Shown here one piece after another: positions 53,638 to 63,140 of a stretch of 64,000 nucleotides of DNA. Both the position numbers and the translations under genes were made by a program. How positions within the stretch are numbered: position 1 is the stretch's first letter; every line of letters begins with the position of its first letter. Origin of the DNA: an uncultured Acetatifactor sp. (GTDB lineage Bacteria > Bacillota > Clostridia > Lachnospirales > Lachnospiraceae); NCBI GenBank assembly GCA_910589655.1, contig CAJUTJ010000146.1, positions 1 through 64,000 of the forward strand, written 5' to 3'. Under the pieces are notes generated by a model. That model worked only from the letters and a program-made list of their open reading frames with translations, was not told the DNA's origin and made no database searches.

Positions 53638-54543
53638 ATGAATACACAGATAACCATTGCCGGTGTCACCTTTAAGAATCCCGTTATGACGGCGTCGGGA
53701 ACCTTCGGATCCGGTATGGAGTACTCGGAATTCGTTGACCTGAATCAACTGGGGGCGGTGGTCACTAAAGGCGTGGCAAATGTACCCTGGCCGGGGAACC
53801 CTACTCCCAGAGTGGCGGAAGTCTATGGCGGAATGCTGAATGCCATCGGCCTGCAGAATCCCGGAATCGATATGCTGATGGAGAGGGATATCCCCTTCTT
53901 AAAACAATACGATACGAATATTATTGTCAATGTCTGCGGTAAGACTGTGGAAGACTATGTGGAAGTGGTAGAGCGTCTGGGAGACGAGCAGTCGGTAGCC
54001 ATGCTGGAGATTAACGTATCCTGCCCCAATGTCAAGGAAGGCGCCATTGCTTTCGGACAAAAAGCGGAGGCTCTCTTTCAAATTACGCAGGAAGTGAAGA
54101 AACATGCCAGACAGCCTGTGATTATGAAGCTCAGCCCCAATGTCACCGATATTACGGAGATGGCCAGAGCGGCGGAAGCGGCGGGAGCGGACGCCCTGTC
54201 CCTGATCAATACCCTTACCGGCATGAAGATTGATATTCACAGGAGAACCTTTGCCCTTGCCAACAAGACAGGGGGGATGAGCGGACCCGCCATCAAACCT
54301 GTTGCGGTGCGTATGGTATATCAGACGGCAAAAGCGGTGAAAATTCCCATTATCGGCATGGGCGGAATCGGTTCTGCGGAGGACGCCGTTGAATTCATTC
54401 TGGCGGGAGCCAGCGCGGTCAGCATCGGCGCCATGAATTTTGTGAATCCTTATGTTACAACGGAGGTGGTCCGTGGAATTGAGGACTATATGAAGGAATA
54501 TCATGTGGAAAACCTGACGGAATTGATCGGGGCGGTCATATAA
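53638..54543 (+). CDS. pyrD: Dihydroorotate dehydrogenase B, catalytic subunit
   Basis: 301 residues, class 1B enzyme. FMN barrel with NVSCPNVKEG holding the catalytic Cys of class 1 enzymes, MKLSPNV and GMGGIGSAEDAVEF. AAAAGGAG precedes the ATG, 54 bases after pyrK. Together with PyrK it forms the NAD-linked enzyme. Confidence 0.96.
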   Translation: MNTQITIAGVTFKNPVMTASGTFGSGMEYSEFVDLNQLGAVVTKGVANVPWPGNPTPRVAEVYGGMLNAIGLQNPGIDMLMERDIPFLKQYDTNIIVNVCGKTVEDYVEVVERLGDEQSVAMLEINVSCPNVKEGAIAFGQKAEALFQITQEVKKHARQPVIMKLSPNVTDITEMARAAEAAGADALSLINTLTGMKIDIHRRTFALANKTGGMSGPAIKPVAVRMVYQTAKAVKIPIIGMGGIGSAEDAVEFILAGASAVSIGAMNFVNPYVTTEVVRGIEDYMKEYHVENLTELIGAVI

Positions 54544-54556
54544 CGCAAATTGCCTT

Positions 54557-54586
54557 CATATATATACTTATACCAGTATATATATG
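54557..54586 (+). promoter_or_regulatory. Perfect 12-bp inverted repeat at the sipL ribosome-binding site
   Basis: CATATATATACT (54557-54568) and AGTATATATATG (54575-54586) pair perfectly around TATACC; the right arm touches the GGAGG (54586-54590) of the next gene. It may hide the ribosome-binding site, or its CATATATA may be part of a sporulation (sigma-E-like) promoter. Confidence 0.5.
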
Positions 54587-54598
54587 GAGGTATTTTTA

Positions 54599-56149
54599 GT
54601 GGAACTGTTGAAAAGAAATATACATATGGATCGTGTCAGGGCGGAAGCGGTCACTCAGATTACTTTGGAGGATGACGTAAATGTCTCTGAAAATAAACCG
54701 GATGTCTCCGCGTTAAATCTGGAGAAGGCGGAAGTCATTATCGAAGAGATTAAGCCCGGAACGGACACGGTGACGGTGCGGGGGTATTTGGCTTATGTCA
54801 TCCTATACCACACTGCGGAAGAGGGGAGCAGCCTTGTAGTGCTGGAGGGAAAGCTGTCCTTGGAGGAGAAAATGCACTTACAGGACGCGGTGCCGTCCGA
54901 TACGGTGGTTCTGGAGTGTGACGTGGAGGATTTGACCGTCAGCATGATTAATTCACGCAAGCTGAATATTCAGTCTCTGGTGACGCTTACGGCGAAGGTG
55001 GAGGAGCTCTATGACGAAGAAGCTCCCATTGCCGTTCACGGCGACGAGACCGTGGAGTACCGCAGAATGCCTTTGGAGCTTGCCCAGATCGCAATCTGCA
55101 AAAACGATATCTTCCGCTTAAAGGACGAAATAATGCTGCCCTCTAACTATCCCAACATTTTCCAGATTCTGTGGAACAATATCTCTCTGGCCGATGTGGA
55201 ATTTAAAGTGATGGAAGAAAAGCTGACCATCTCCGGGGATGTGCGCTTGTTTTTATTGTATGAAGGCGAGGGAGAGGATCATCCCATCCGCTCCTTTGAG
55301 ACTACGCTTCCCTTCAGCGGGGTACTGGAATGCCATGGCTGCAGAGAGGGGATGCTGCCGGATATTCGTTACCATCTGGGGCAGCAGGAGCTTGCGGTGC
55401 GCCCTGATTTCGACGGGGAGGAGCGCAGCATCGGCATGGAGCTGGTGATTGACATTGCCATTCGGGTTTACGAGGAAGAGAAGCTGGAAATTATTTCGGA
55501 CATCTACGGCGTCTCCAAGGAAATCAGCACCATCACCCATCAGGCAAGCCTTCGCAGACTCCTTTCGAAAGTGACGGGGAAAACGAAGGTGACGGAGCAT
55601 GTCCATGTGTCTGACGGAACGGTTCTGCAGCTGCTGCACAGTGAAGGGACAGTGATCGTAGAGCAGCAGGAGACCGTAGAAAACGGCATTTTGCTGAAGG
55701 GTGCGTTATCCGTCAAGGTAATGTACATCACCGGAGAGGACGAATCTCCCTATGGCTGTACGCAGGCACAGATTCCCTACAGCTATACATTGGAAGTTCC
55801 CGATATTGCACCGGAAGATATGGGAAAGGTTCATGCGGAGGTGGAACAGCTTCAAGTAACCATGCTGGACGGTGAGGAGATGGATGTAAAGGCCGTTCTA
55901 TGCTTTGCCACCACGGTGTTTAAGAGCATACCCGTCAACTTGATCAGCGAAGTCACCGTATCCGATCTGGATATGTCCAGAATGAGCAATCTGCCGGGAA
56001 TGGTAGTCTATATGGTGAAAGAGGGGGATAACCTGTGGAATATCGGCAAGCAATACTATGTGCCGGTGGAAAGCCTGCGGCAGTTGAATGAGCTGGAGAG
56101 TGATGAGATAAAGGCCGGGCAGAAGCTTTTGGTGGTAAAGGGAAGCTGA
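54599..56149 (+). CDS. sipL: DUF3794/SPOCS and LysM protein, SipL-like sporulation factor
   Basis: 516 residues, close to C. difficile SipL in length and plan: SPOCS (DUF3794) beta domains across residues 30-450 and a C-terminal LysM (VVYMVKEGDNLWNIGKQYY, LRQLNELESDEIKAGQKLLV). SipL binds SpoIVA at the spore-coat base layer in clostridia. The GTG at 54599 was chosen because GGAGG lies 8 bases upstream; the ATG at 54584 overlaps that site. Identity as SipL is by domain order and length, not by alignment. Confidence 0.85.
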   Translation: MELLKRNIHMDRVRAEAVTQITLEDDVNVSENKPDVSALNLEKAEVIIEEIKPGTDTVTVRGYLAYVILYHTAEEGSSLVVLEGKLSLEEKMHLQDAVPSDTVVLECDVEDLTVSMINSRKLNIQSLVTLTAKVEELYDEEAPIAVHGDETVEYRRMPLELAQIAICKNDIFRLKDEIMLPSNYPNIFQILWNNISLADVEFKVMEEKLTISGDVRLFLLYEGEGEDHPIRSFETTLPFSGVLECHGCREGMLPDIRYHLGQQELAVRPDFDGEERSIGMELVIDIAIRVYEEEKLEIISDIYGVSKEISTITHQASLRRLLSKVTGKTKVTEHVHVSDGTVLQLLHSEGTVIVEQQETVENGILLKGALSVKVMYITGEDESPYGCTQAQIPYSYTLEVPDIAPEDMGKVHAEVEQLQVTMLDGEEMDVKAVLCFATTVFKSIPVNLISEVTVSDLDMSRMSNLPGMVVYMVKEGDNLWNIGKQYYVPVESLRQLNELESDEIKAGQKLLVVKGS

Positions 56150-56239
56150 CGGTTTATATTGATTTCAGTCCCTGACATTCGGCAGACTGACCAGAGGACA
56201 GTGGATGTTATGGCTCGGGATAAAGAAATAGAAAATATT

Positions 56240-56274
56240 CAGGGGAGGATGTGGCTTATGCATATCCTCCCCTG
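56240..56274. terminator. Terminator between convergent genes
   Basis: CAGGGGAGGAT and ATCCTCCCCTG pair perfectly over 11 bp (56240-56250 with 56264-56274), with T-rich sequence after and A/T-rich sequence before. It would serve both sipL and the convergent gene at 56324. Confidence 0.85.
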
Positions 56275-56323
56275 TTTAAGGACTGTCTATTTCCCGGCAG
56301 CCCTTTTAAAATGTAATACTTGA

Positions 56324-56932
56324 TTATTCGGTGATACCTGCTTCTGCAGCCAGCTTGTCGAATTTCTCCAAAACGGCATCGTAAGTTCTCTGGGAAATCT
56401 CGGGAAGCTTGCCGCCCCAAGTCTGCTCTGCCTGCTTGTAGCCCTTCTGGAAAGCAGCTCTCATCTCTTCGATCTTATCGGGATCACCGCCGGTCAATGC
56501 GGTAGCAAAAGAAACAATCCTGTCGGAAGTCTGGTTAACGCCCCAATAACCGTCTTCTGAAATGTCCTGCTGAGCCTGAAGTCTGGTAGCGGGATCTACC
56601 TTGTAGTTACCCTTGCGAAGGAAAGACCAGATGTCGTTTGCGTTGCCGTAAGCATTTGCCTGACCGGACATCATCTTCTCTACCAGAGAGCGAAGCTGTG
56701 AAGTACGTGCATCTGCATCAGCCTTTAACTTATTAATCAATTTGGTATCGGGAGTATAGGTCTTCTTCGTAGATGCTGTGGAAGTCTTCTTGGAAGGCTC
56801 GTATACAACACCGGTATCGGCAGCAGTAGATTTGTTATCTGCTGCAGATGTGGTTTTCGTGTTCTCTGCACTGGCAGAAGAAGCATAAGTGTAGGCATTT
56901 GCCTGTGTCTGTGTAACTCCATTTACACTCAT
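56324..56932 (-). CDS. Conserved protein of unknown function, Ala/Thr/Ser-rich N-terminus
   Basis: 202 residues. The first ~75 are Ala/Thr/Ser/Lys-rich and disordered (MSVNGVTQTQANAYTYASS), the rest helical (LINKLKADADARTSQLRSLV, QDISEDGYWGVNQTSDRI, AFQKGYKQAEQTWGGKLP). I recall similar proteins in Lachnospiraceae, all unnamed. No signal peptide or membrane segment is seen. The codon use (many preferred CTG, AAG, GGC and GAA codons) suggests good expression. Start at 56932 has AGAGG 7 bases upstream. Confidence 0.7.
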   Translation of the reverse strand: MSVNGVTQTQANAYTYASSASAENTKTTSAADNKSTAADTGVVYEPSKKTSTASTKKTYTPDTKLINKLKADADARTSQLRSLVEKMMSGQANAYGNANDIWSFLRKGNYKVDPATRLQAQQDISEDGYWGVNQTSDRIVSFATALTGGDPDKIEEMRAAFQKGYKQAEQTWGGKLPEISQRTYDAVLEKFDKLAAEAGITE

Positions 56933-57040
56933 AATATACCTCTTTTCTGGCGAATGTCGCCGCGTTCTACCCATTTCTGGGCGCATCATCCGTGATTGTA
57001 TTTTTTATATCGGATAATTTAGTGAAAACTTTAGGGTTCA

Positions 57041-57069
57041 TTGACAATAATTGTAAAAGTAATTATAAT
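57041..57069 (+). promoter_or_regulatory. Consensus sigma-A promoter of the ispE operon
   Basis: TTGACA (57041-57046), exactly 17 bases, TATAAT (57064-57069): a perfect match. It lies 140 bases upstream of ispE, in an AT-rich gap of 276 bases between divergent genes. Confidence 0.85.
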
Positions 57070-57208
57070 AAAAACATATAATGTATACAAAATACAATGT
57101 CAAAACAACTTACGGAGTCTATCGTGTTCCGGTATACTGGAGATATTGTTTTGAAACGGTTCCAATATGCTCTTGAGCGAACCGGACGGATAGAGGATGG
57201 AGGCCGGA

Positions 57209-58063
57209 ATGAAGTTTCAGATGAAAGCACATGCTAAGATCAATCTCGGGCTGGATGTGGTGGGAAAGCTGCCCAACGGTTATCATGAGGTAAGGATGGT
57301 CATGCAGACGGTGGGGATTTATGACGAATTGACATTCAGCAGAACAGAATGCGGAATTATGGTTACAACCGATTCGGAAGAACTGCCTATAGAAGAGGAT
57401 AACTTAATATACAAGGCGGCAAATTTGATGAAGGATAAGTATGATATCCGGGAGGGAATACACATTCATCTGCAAAAAAATATTCCCATCGCCGCGGGAA
57501 TGGCAGGCGGAAGCGCGGATGCTGCGGCTGCCATGAAAGGAATCAGCCGGATGTTCGGATTGGATACAAGTCTGCTGGAATTGATGGAGCTGGGCGCATC
57601 CATCGGAGCCGATGTGCCCTATTGTGTGATAGGCGGAACGGCTCTTGCCGAAGGAATCGGAGAAAAGCTTACGCCGCTGGAACCGGCGCCGGAGTGCTTT
57701 GTGCTGGTGGCAAAGCCCGATATCAATGTGTCCACGAGGTATGTATATGAGCGCCTGAACGTGGCGGCAATCGAAAAGCACCCGGATATTGACGGCATGG
57801 TGGCGGCAATCGGCAAGGGGAGCCTTCAGGGGATTCTGGACCGTATGGAAAATGTGTTGGAAAGTGTAACCGTACAGGAATATCCGGTAGTCGATGCTTT
57901 AAAGCAGAGAATGAAGGAGCTGGGGGCGGTGAACAGTCTGATGAGCGGCAGCGGCCCTACGGTGTTCGGCATCTTTCTGGAGAAGCGTCTGGCAGAGGCG
58001 GCGCTGGATCGTCTGGCTCAGGAACAGCTCGCAAAACAAATTTTTGTTACCACTTTTTGCTGA
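57209..58063 (+). CDS. ispE: 4-diphosphocytidyl-2-C-methyl-D-erythritol kinase
   Basis: 284 residues, GHMP kinase of the MEP isoprenoid pathway. The start KAHAKINLGLDV, the ATP loop PIAAGMAGGSADAAAA (near residue 95) and the C-terminal LMSGSGPTVFG are all present. ATG 57209 has GGAGG 5 bases upstream; ATG 57197 lies before that site. Followed closely by the GntR gene. Confidence 0.96.
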   Translation: MKFQMKAHAKINLGLDVVGKLPNGYHEVRMVMQTVGIYDELTFSRTECGIMVTTDSEELPIEEDNLIYKAANLMKDKYDIREGIHIHLQKNIPIAAGMAGGSADAAAAMKGISRMFGLDTSLLELMELGASIGADVPYCVIGGTALAEGIGEKLTPLEPAPECFVLVAKPDINVSTRYVYERLNVAAIEKHPDIDGMVAAIGKGSLQGILDRMENVLESVTVQEYPVVDALKQRMKELGAVNSLMSGSGPTVFGIFLEKRLAEAALDRLAQEQLAKQIFVTTFC

Positions 58064-58137
58064 CATGCGCTTATGCGCGGAGAACAGCGCGGAAACGGGA
58101 AATAAAATGCCGTTTGTGCGGCAGAATGAGAGGAAGT

Positions 58138-58821
58138 ATGCAGGATAATTTACAGGTAAGCATGGATGAATTTCTGCCTTTGAGAGACGTGGTGTTCAAC
58201 ACGCTCCGACAGGCCATTCTCACCGGAGAGCTGAAACCCGGTGAGCGTCTGATGGAGATACATCTTGCAAAGAAGCTGGGGGTCAGCAGGACGCCCATTC
58301 GGGAAGCAATCCGTAAGCTGGAGCTGGAGGGGCTGGTCACTATGATTCCCAGACGCGGGGCGGAGGTGGCGCAGATTACGGAAAAGAGCATGAACGACGT
58401 GCTGGAAGTACGCCGCGCATTGGATGTGCTCTGCGTGGAGCTTGCCTGTGACCGGATCACGGAGGAGGAGCTGGAACAGCTCAAGGCAGCCTGCGAAGCT
58501 TTTGAAGCGGCAGTGAAGACCAAGGATGCAAAGAAGATCGCCCATGCCGATGTAGCCTTGCATGATATTATTGTCTGCGCTACCGGAAACCAGAGGCTGA
58601 TTCAGCTGGTAAACAATCTGTCGGAACAAATGTATCGTTATCGGTTTGAGTATATTAAGGACAGCAGCCAGCATGAGCGGCTGGTGGAGGAACACAGGGT
58701 TATCTACCAAAGTCTTGTGGAAAAGGATAAGGAGGCGGTATCTCAGGCGGCGAAAACGCATATAGATAATCAGGAGATATCCATTATCCGGCAGATTCGT
58801 TTGGACCGGCAAAAGTCTTAA
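58138..58821 (+). CDS. GntR-family regulator, FadR subfamily
   Basis: 227 residues: winged helix at about 15-80 (LKPGERLMEIHLAKKLGVS, RTPIREAIRKLE) and a C-terminal all-helical FCD ligand/metal domain. Such regulators usually sense organic acids and often repress neighbouring metabolic genes. Here it follows ispE, so its targets are unclear. ATG 58138 was chosen with AGAGGAAG just upstream; the frame is open further upstream, but that part has no site. Confidence 0.88.
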   Translation: MQDNLQVSMDEFLPLRDVVFNTLRQAILTGELKPGERLMEIHLAKKLGVSRTPIREAIRKLELEGLVTMIPRRGAEVAQITEKSMNDVLEVRRALDVLCVELACDRITEEELEQLKAACEAFEAAVKTKDAKKIAHADVALHDIIVCATGNQRLIQLVNNLSEQMYRYRFEYIKDSSQHERLVEEHRVIYQSLVEKDKEAVSQAAKTHIDNQEISIIRQIRLDRQKS

Positions 58822-59016
58822 ACGGCAGGCATTTGAAACAACGGGGAAACGGTATAATTTAATATAAGAAGTCAATACTTCTATTCAGAAAAGAGAAGAC
58901 GGCATAATGATACGGCTATAGCAACCGGAAGCCGAAAAGAAAGACGGCGCAACGGTTCAGCCATGGCAATCGGCAGCCAAAAGGAAACAAGGCTGTCTTC
59001 GGGAATGGAGATTGAC

Positions 59017-59316
59017 ATGAAAAGAATCTGGGCGGGAGTTAAAATTGCGGCATGTGTGTGTGCGGCTTTCGGATGGTGGGGAGTCCTTTATCCGGAGCTG
59101 GTTCTGACGGCCGACACCTATAGGATATGCAGTGACGGCGGGCAGGAGGGACAGGAAATACAGGAAGAATATGACTTTTCTGCCCAACAGGATATCTATT
59201 GGACTTTATTAAAGGCAGACAGGGAAGACATACGTTTCCGCAGTAAACTGCTGGTAGAATGGAACAAATTTGTGGAGGCTTTACATGAGTCAGATCAAAA
59301 CGGAGCTGCTCCGTAA
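59017..59316 (+). CDS. Small membrane-anchored protein of unknown function
   Basis: 99 residues: one N-terminal membrane segment (about 6-30, ending near WWGVLYPELVL), then an acidic helical tail. ATGGAG lies just before the ATG. Its last 32 bases overlap the start of murI in another frame, so the two are probably translated together. No family recognised. Confidence 0.6.
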   Translation: MKRIWAGVKIAACVCAAFGWWGVLYPELVLTADTYRICSDGGQEGQEIQEEYDFSAQQDIYWTLLKADREDIRFRSKLLVEWNKFVEALHESDQNGAAP

Positions 59317-60127
59317 GGACGCTCCCATCGGAGTCTTTGACTCCGGTGTGGGCGGCCTTACGGTGGTAAGGGAGATTATGCGCCAGATACCAAATGAAAA
59401 AATTATTTATTTCGGTGATACGGCGAGAGTTCCCTACGGAAGTAAATCGAAGGACACCGTCACACGCTTTTCGGAGCAAATCGTGCGCTTTCTGCGTACT
59501 TTTCAGGTAAAAACGATTGTGGTGGCATGTAATACTGCCAGCGCCTATGCATTGGATGAACTGGAAGAAGACGCCGATATCCCTGTCATGGGAGTGCTGA
59601 AACCGGGCGCCAAGGCAGCCGTAGAAGCCACCCGCAACGGCAGAGTGGGCGTGATCGGTACGGAAGCCACAATCGGCAGCGGAATGTACAGCAAATACAT
59701 AAAAGAGTTGAGCAAAAACGTGACCATATACGGTAAGGCCTGTCCTCTGTTTGTGCCCCTCATTGAAGAAGGGCTCTGGGAAGATCCCGTGACGGATGAG
59801 ATTGCCGGACGTTATCTGGCGGAACTGATTGATATAGACATTGATACATTGATTTTAGGATGTACCCATTATCCGCTCATCCGCTCTACACTGGGGCGGC
59901 TTGTGGGCGGCAGAGTGAGTCTGGTGAATCCGGCATATGAAACGGCTAGGGAATTAAAAGACATGCTCCTTGAGATGGATATGCTGAATGACGAGGAACC
60001 GAAGCTCGGCAGCAACCGCTATCAGTTCTATGTCAGCGATAAGGCGGAGAAATTTGTGCGCTTTGCCAATTCTATTATTAAATACGGCATATTGTCTGCC
60101 AAAACCATTCATTTAGAGGACTGCTGA
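59285..60127 (+). CDS. murI: Glutamate racemase
   Basis: 280 residues. Makes D-glutamate for peptidoglycan. The paired catalytic cysteines are in VVACNTAS (near 79) and LGCTHYPL (near 190), and the start PIGVFDSGVGGLTVVREI is typical. GTGGAGG lies 7 bases before the ATG at 59285. Overlaps the small membrane-protein gene. Confidence 0.96.
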   Translation: MSQIKTELLRKDAPIGVFDSGVGGLTVVREIMRQIPNEKIIYFGDTARVPYGSKSKDTVTRFSEQIVRFLRTFQVKTIVVACNTASAYALDELEEDADIPVMGVLKPGAKAAVEATRNGRVGVIGTEATIGSGMYSKYIKELSKNVTIYGKACPLFVPLIEEGLWEDPVTDEIAGRYLAELIDIDIDTLILGCTHYPLIRSTLGRLVGGRVSLVNPAYETARELKDMLLEMDMLNDEEPKLGSNRYQFYVSDKAEKFVRFANSIIKYGILSAKTIHLEDC

Positions 60128-60188
60128 CCATTCAAACGGATTCTTGGTCCGCCGGACAGAGGGCGGGACATCATAGTGTGGGGGATAT

Positions 60189-60614
60189 GTGACAAGAGAT
60201 ATAAAAATAACGGTCAAAGGCGTACAATGGGACGATACGGGAAACAGGGACAGCACGGAAATCACCGCTTCCGGTGAATACTATTTCCGAAACGGAAGCC
60301 ATTACATTTTTTACGAGGAAACGGACGGGGACTCCGGTGAACGAGTGAAAAACAGCCTGAAACTGAAAGGAAATCTGCTGGAGCTGAACAAAAAAGGAAT
60401 GGTGAACGGCCGCATGGTCTTTGAGACGGGCAAAAGACATGTGACGGACTACGCCACTCCCTACGGAATATTGAGGATGGAGACGGAGACATCCCGCATA
60501 GGGCTTTCGGAGGAGGCGGAAGGCATCCGAATTACATTGGAATATGAATTGTGGATGGAGCAGACGCGGATATCTGTCTGTGAGCTTACGATGAAATTAG
60601 AGTGCGCGAAGTAG
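60189..60614 (+). CDS. DUF1934 (YwiB-like) beta-barrel protein
   Basis: 141 residues, a lipocalin-like small beta barrel: MTRDIKITVKGVQ, YFRNGSHYIFYEE, RMVFETGKRHVTDYATPYG, ITLEYELWME. The start is GTG 60189 with GGGGGAT upstream; the overlapping ATG at 60187 is out of frame. Family function unknown; it lies downstream of murI. Confidence 0.85.
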   Translation: MTRDIKITVKGVQWDDTGNRDSTEITASGEYYFRNGSHYIFYEETDGDSGERVKNSLKLKGNLLELNKKGMVNGRMVFETGKRHVTDYATPYGILRMETETSRIGLSEEAEGIRITLEYELWMEQTRISVCELTMKLECAK

Positions 60615-60701
60615 ACCGGAAACAGGATACGTAAGTATGGAACATTTTTTACTACTAATTTGTAGTAATTTTTAGAGGTATGACTTGCATCTGATATACT
60701 G

Positions 60702-61190
60702 ATGAAGAGAGGCTCTCAGGCTTACCGGAAGAGGAACCTGCCCGAACAAATGCGGAAACGGAACAAGGAGCAGGAAGCATCCAAGGCTCCCGCAGCAATT
60801 CCGGCCATACAATATGCCAAAAGAAACGTTATCCAAATGCAGTATTTGGATTCGGGCAAATTGCGTACCAATATGGGGATGAACGGGGCGGGAGGAGAAG
60901 CCCGCCATATTATACCGGGTAATGTTGTGGAAAGCATGAATCTTGACAGTGACGGGCAATTTAAGGATGCTTTTAACGGAGCATGGAACGGTGTGCTTTT
61001 AAATGCCGTGCCGTGGGATTTTACAAAGCCTAATATTGCCCATCGAAATAATCGCTGGGGGCATCCTGCCTATGACAGAAAAGTGACCACGCTTATCAAT
61101 GAAAATCAAAATGTAAGTTTTGATGTTATAGCAAACTATATAAGAGCCGTTATCGCTCAGTCCGGCGCCGATTGTCTGGATAACATGTAA
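60702..61190 (+). CDS. AHH/HNH-type nuclease-like protein (orphan toxin domain?)
   Basis: Up to 162 residues. A basic, low-complexity N-terminus (about 1-50, ending RNVIQMQYL) is followed by EARHIIPGN, WNGVLLNAVPW and AHRNNRWGHPAYDRKV. The order His-IIP, NG-hydrophobic, H...GHPxY is that of AHH nucleases in the HNH/Endo VII group, usually the C-terminal toxin part of polymorphic toxins. The first His of AHH is Arg here. No ribosome-binding site precedes the ATG at 60702, and a TATACT lies just upstream, so the start is uncertain (ATG 60750 is an alternative). No immunity gene is recognisable; a terminator follows. Confidence 0.55.
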   Translation: MKRGSQAYRKRNLPEQMRKRNKEQEASKAPAAIPAIQYAKRNVIQMQYLDSGKLRTNMGMNGAGGEARHIIPGNVVESMNLDSDGQFKDAFNGAWNGVLLNAVPWDFTKPNIAHRNNRWGHPAYDRKVTTLINENQNVSFDVIANYIRAVIAQSGADCLDNM

Positions 61191-61191
61191 C

Positions 61192-61221
61192 AAAGGCAGA
61201 ACCGTTGCGGTTCTGCCTTTT
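61192..61221 (+). terminator. Rho-independent terminator after the nuclease-like gene
   Basis: AAAGGCAGAACC and GGTTCTGCCTTT pair perfectly over 12 bp around GTTGC, followed by T. Nearly the same hairpin recurs at 63141. Confidence 0.88.
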
Positions 61222-61315
61222 GCCGAATCCTGCTTTATGGTGTTTGCCTTAGCGCCTTTTCCCAAGGGGGGGCAGAGCGTGTTTGAAGGGCTTTTTGGTG
61301 GTAGTCCATTGTCGT

Positions 61316-63010
61316 TTAGCCTAAAATTTTTCTGATATTGGTAACAGGAATCTGCTTGTTTTCCGTTTCGAAGAATCTGTGTTCTGCCAGCTGTGTGGGA
61401 TCTATCACAACCTTGGCAAAAAGGAGATCCAACACATTAAAATCATTCCAGCAAGACGATAAATTGTAGCGCAGGATAAGCTCCTGCGCGGACAGGAGGT
61501 TACTGGCGGCTTGCTTCCATGTGCTGTAAAATTGTACAAGTGCCCTGTACATAACATATTTTGCCGGAACATTTTCCAAAATCCATTCCTGATCAAACCA
61601 ATAGATACCGTCTTCCGTATAAAAGGCATTGCGGAATATCATGTCTATATAGCCGGTTTCCAATATAGGGCCGTATTTCTCCTCGTCCGGAACGATATCC
61701 AAGCCAAATGTGTATAGTATATTTTCCTGCCAAGGGACCACAGGAGAAGAATTCAGTATCTCGTTCCAAAGAGAATCAAAGACGGCGTATATCTGTGAGA
61801 TTTCCCCGGAAGCGTAAAGATCCAAAAGGTGTTTTTCCCATGTGGGGAATTTGCAGTATTCCGAAACGGCATATTCCCCCTCAAGGCGGCTCTGCCAGAC
61901 ATGCAGTCCCTGCTGCTGCAGTTTTTGCTCGTTTTTCAGCAATTCGGAAATGTGCTGTCGTCCGGAAGGATGTATCGCATATTTTTCCACTGTTTCTCCG
62001 TAAAACCGGGTAGCGATTTGGTATTCGGGGAGCCGCATGGAGGCCAGCGTGGCAAAGGAAACCTCCCCTACCTGAGGGTCATCGCAGCACTCAACCAGAA
62101 AAGAGTTGGCGAAAAATTCGAAAACTTGGTTGCGGATAATATCCTCGTACAGACTGCGCTCATCCGCAATCAATGTGGCGGCATCCGGTGTATAGTAAGG
62201 GCGGATGTCAAGCATGCATGCATCGGAAGGCAGTTGGCTTTGAGAGTAGACTACGGTGGGCAGCTTGTAGTCGGGCATGGGATAGTAGAAAAATGTGTGG
62301 CTCCAGCCGCTGTCACGTATCAGCCCGTCCAAGGCATCTTTGGAAAAAGTGCGAACCTTTTTAGAACTGATGGAATATTGGTTTAAGCCTTCGAAGGGAA
62401 TGCCGGTATGATCCTCACGGGCGCCGCACCAGTATTTTAAGCCGTATTGGTTTTCTATGGCGATTAGGAGCTTGCCGCCGGGCTTTAAAAGAGTCTTTAT
62501 TTTCCGCAGGAAATCCATATAGGGATTGGCGCCGTCCGTGTAACTTCCCTGATATTCAAGTACGCCGATCAGTGTAATATAGTCAAATTTTTTGGTAAAG
62601 GGTATGTCGTTCAGGTTGCCTACAATAATATCCAGATTACTTTGTTCACGGCAGCGTAAAAGGGCGGCCGTTGCTCTTCTTTGGGACAATTCAACGGCTG
62701 TGACATGGGAACAGCGTGAGCAGAGCATATTTGTAATGGCGCCTAAACCGCATCCGATCTCTAAAATTTCGGAGTCGGGGCGAAAGGGATACCAGTTCAA
62801 AATATTTTGGCGGATTCCCGTAAGGTGGTAATAGGTGGACCAATTTAGATTGGCGGAAATGGCTTTTGCATAGTCTTCGGGGGGATTTTCGGCGATGATA
62901 CGGATAATGGTATCTTCCACATTCCCCTCGGAATAGGAGTCATGACCGTTATACCAGTCTAATATAAAGTTAGGCAGCGGGTGAAGCTGTTGTATCAATT
63001 CTTCATACAT
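61316..63010 (-). CDS. Large class I SAM-dependent methyltransferase
   Basis: 564 residues. A Rossmann methyltransferase domain (about 60-250) has SAM motif I ILEIGCGLGAITNML, then VTAVELS and ITLIGVLEY. The C-terminal ~300 residues are not a standard methyltransferase part; GIYWFDQEW near residue 480 recalls kinase-like sugar or protein modifiers. Such two-part proteins occur in surface-glycan clusters, though no glycan genes are adjacent. GAGGAAATAAA precedes the ATG. The acceptor cannot be inferred. Confidence 0.8.
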   Translation of the reverse strand: MYEELIQQLHPLPNFILDWYNGHDSYSEGNVEDTIIRIIAENPPEDYAKAISANLNWSTYYHLTGIRQNILNWYPFRPDSEILEIGCGLGAITNMLCSRCSHVTAVELSQRRATAALLRCREQSNLDIIVGNLNDIPFTKKFDYITLIGVLEYQGSYTDGANPYMDFLRKIKTLLKPGGKLLIAIENQYGLKYWCGAREDHTGIPFEGLNQYSISSKKVRTFSKDALDGLIRDSGWSHTFFYYPMPDYKLPTVVYSQSQLPSDACMLDIRPYYTPDAATLIADERSLYEDIIRNQVFEFFANSFLVECCDDPQVGEVSFATLASMRLPEYQIATRFYGETVEKYAIHPSGRQHISELLKNEQKLQQQGLHVWQSRLEGEYAVSEYCKFPTWEKHLLDLYASGEISQIYAVFDSLWNEILNSSPVVPWQENILYTFGLDIVPDEEKYGPILETGYIDMIFRNAFYTEDGIYWFDQEWILENVPAKYVMYRALVQFYSTWKQAASNLLSAQELILRYNLSSCWNDFNVLDLLFAKVVIDPTQLAEHRFFETENKQIPVTNIRKILG

Positions 63011-63140
63011 TTTATTTCCTCGGTTTTCCTATAATTTATTTAATTTATTGGTAACTGAATCCGTTTTAAGCCGGCATTCTCATTGCCATGGTTTGCGCCG
63101 GCGGCGCCGGCATGTGTGGAAGGCCGGAAAATAATAATTT

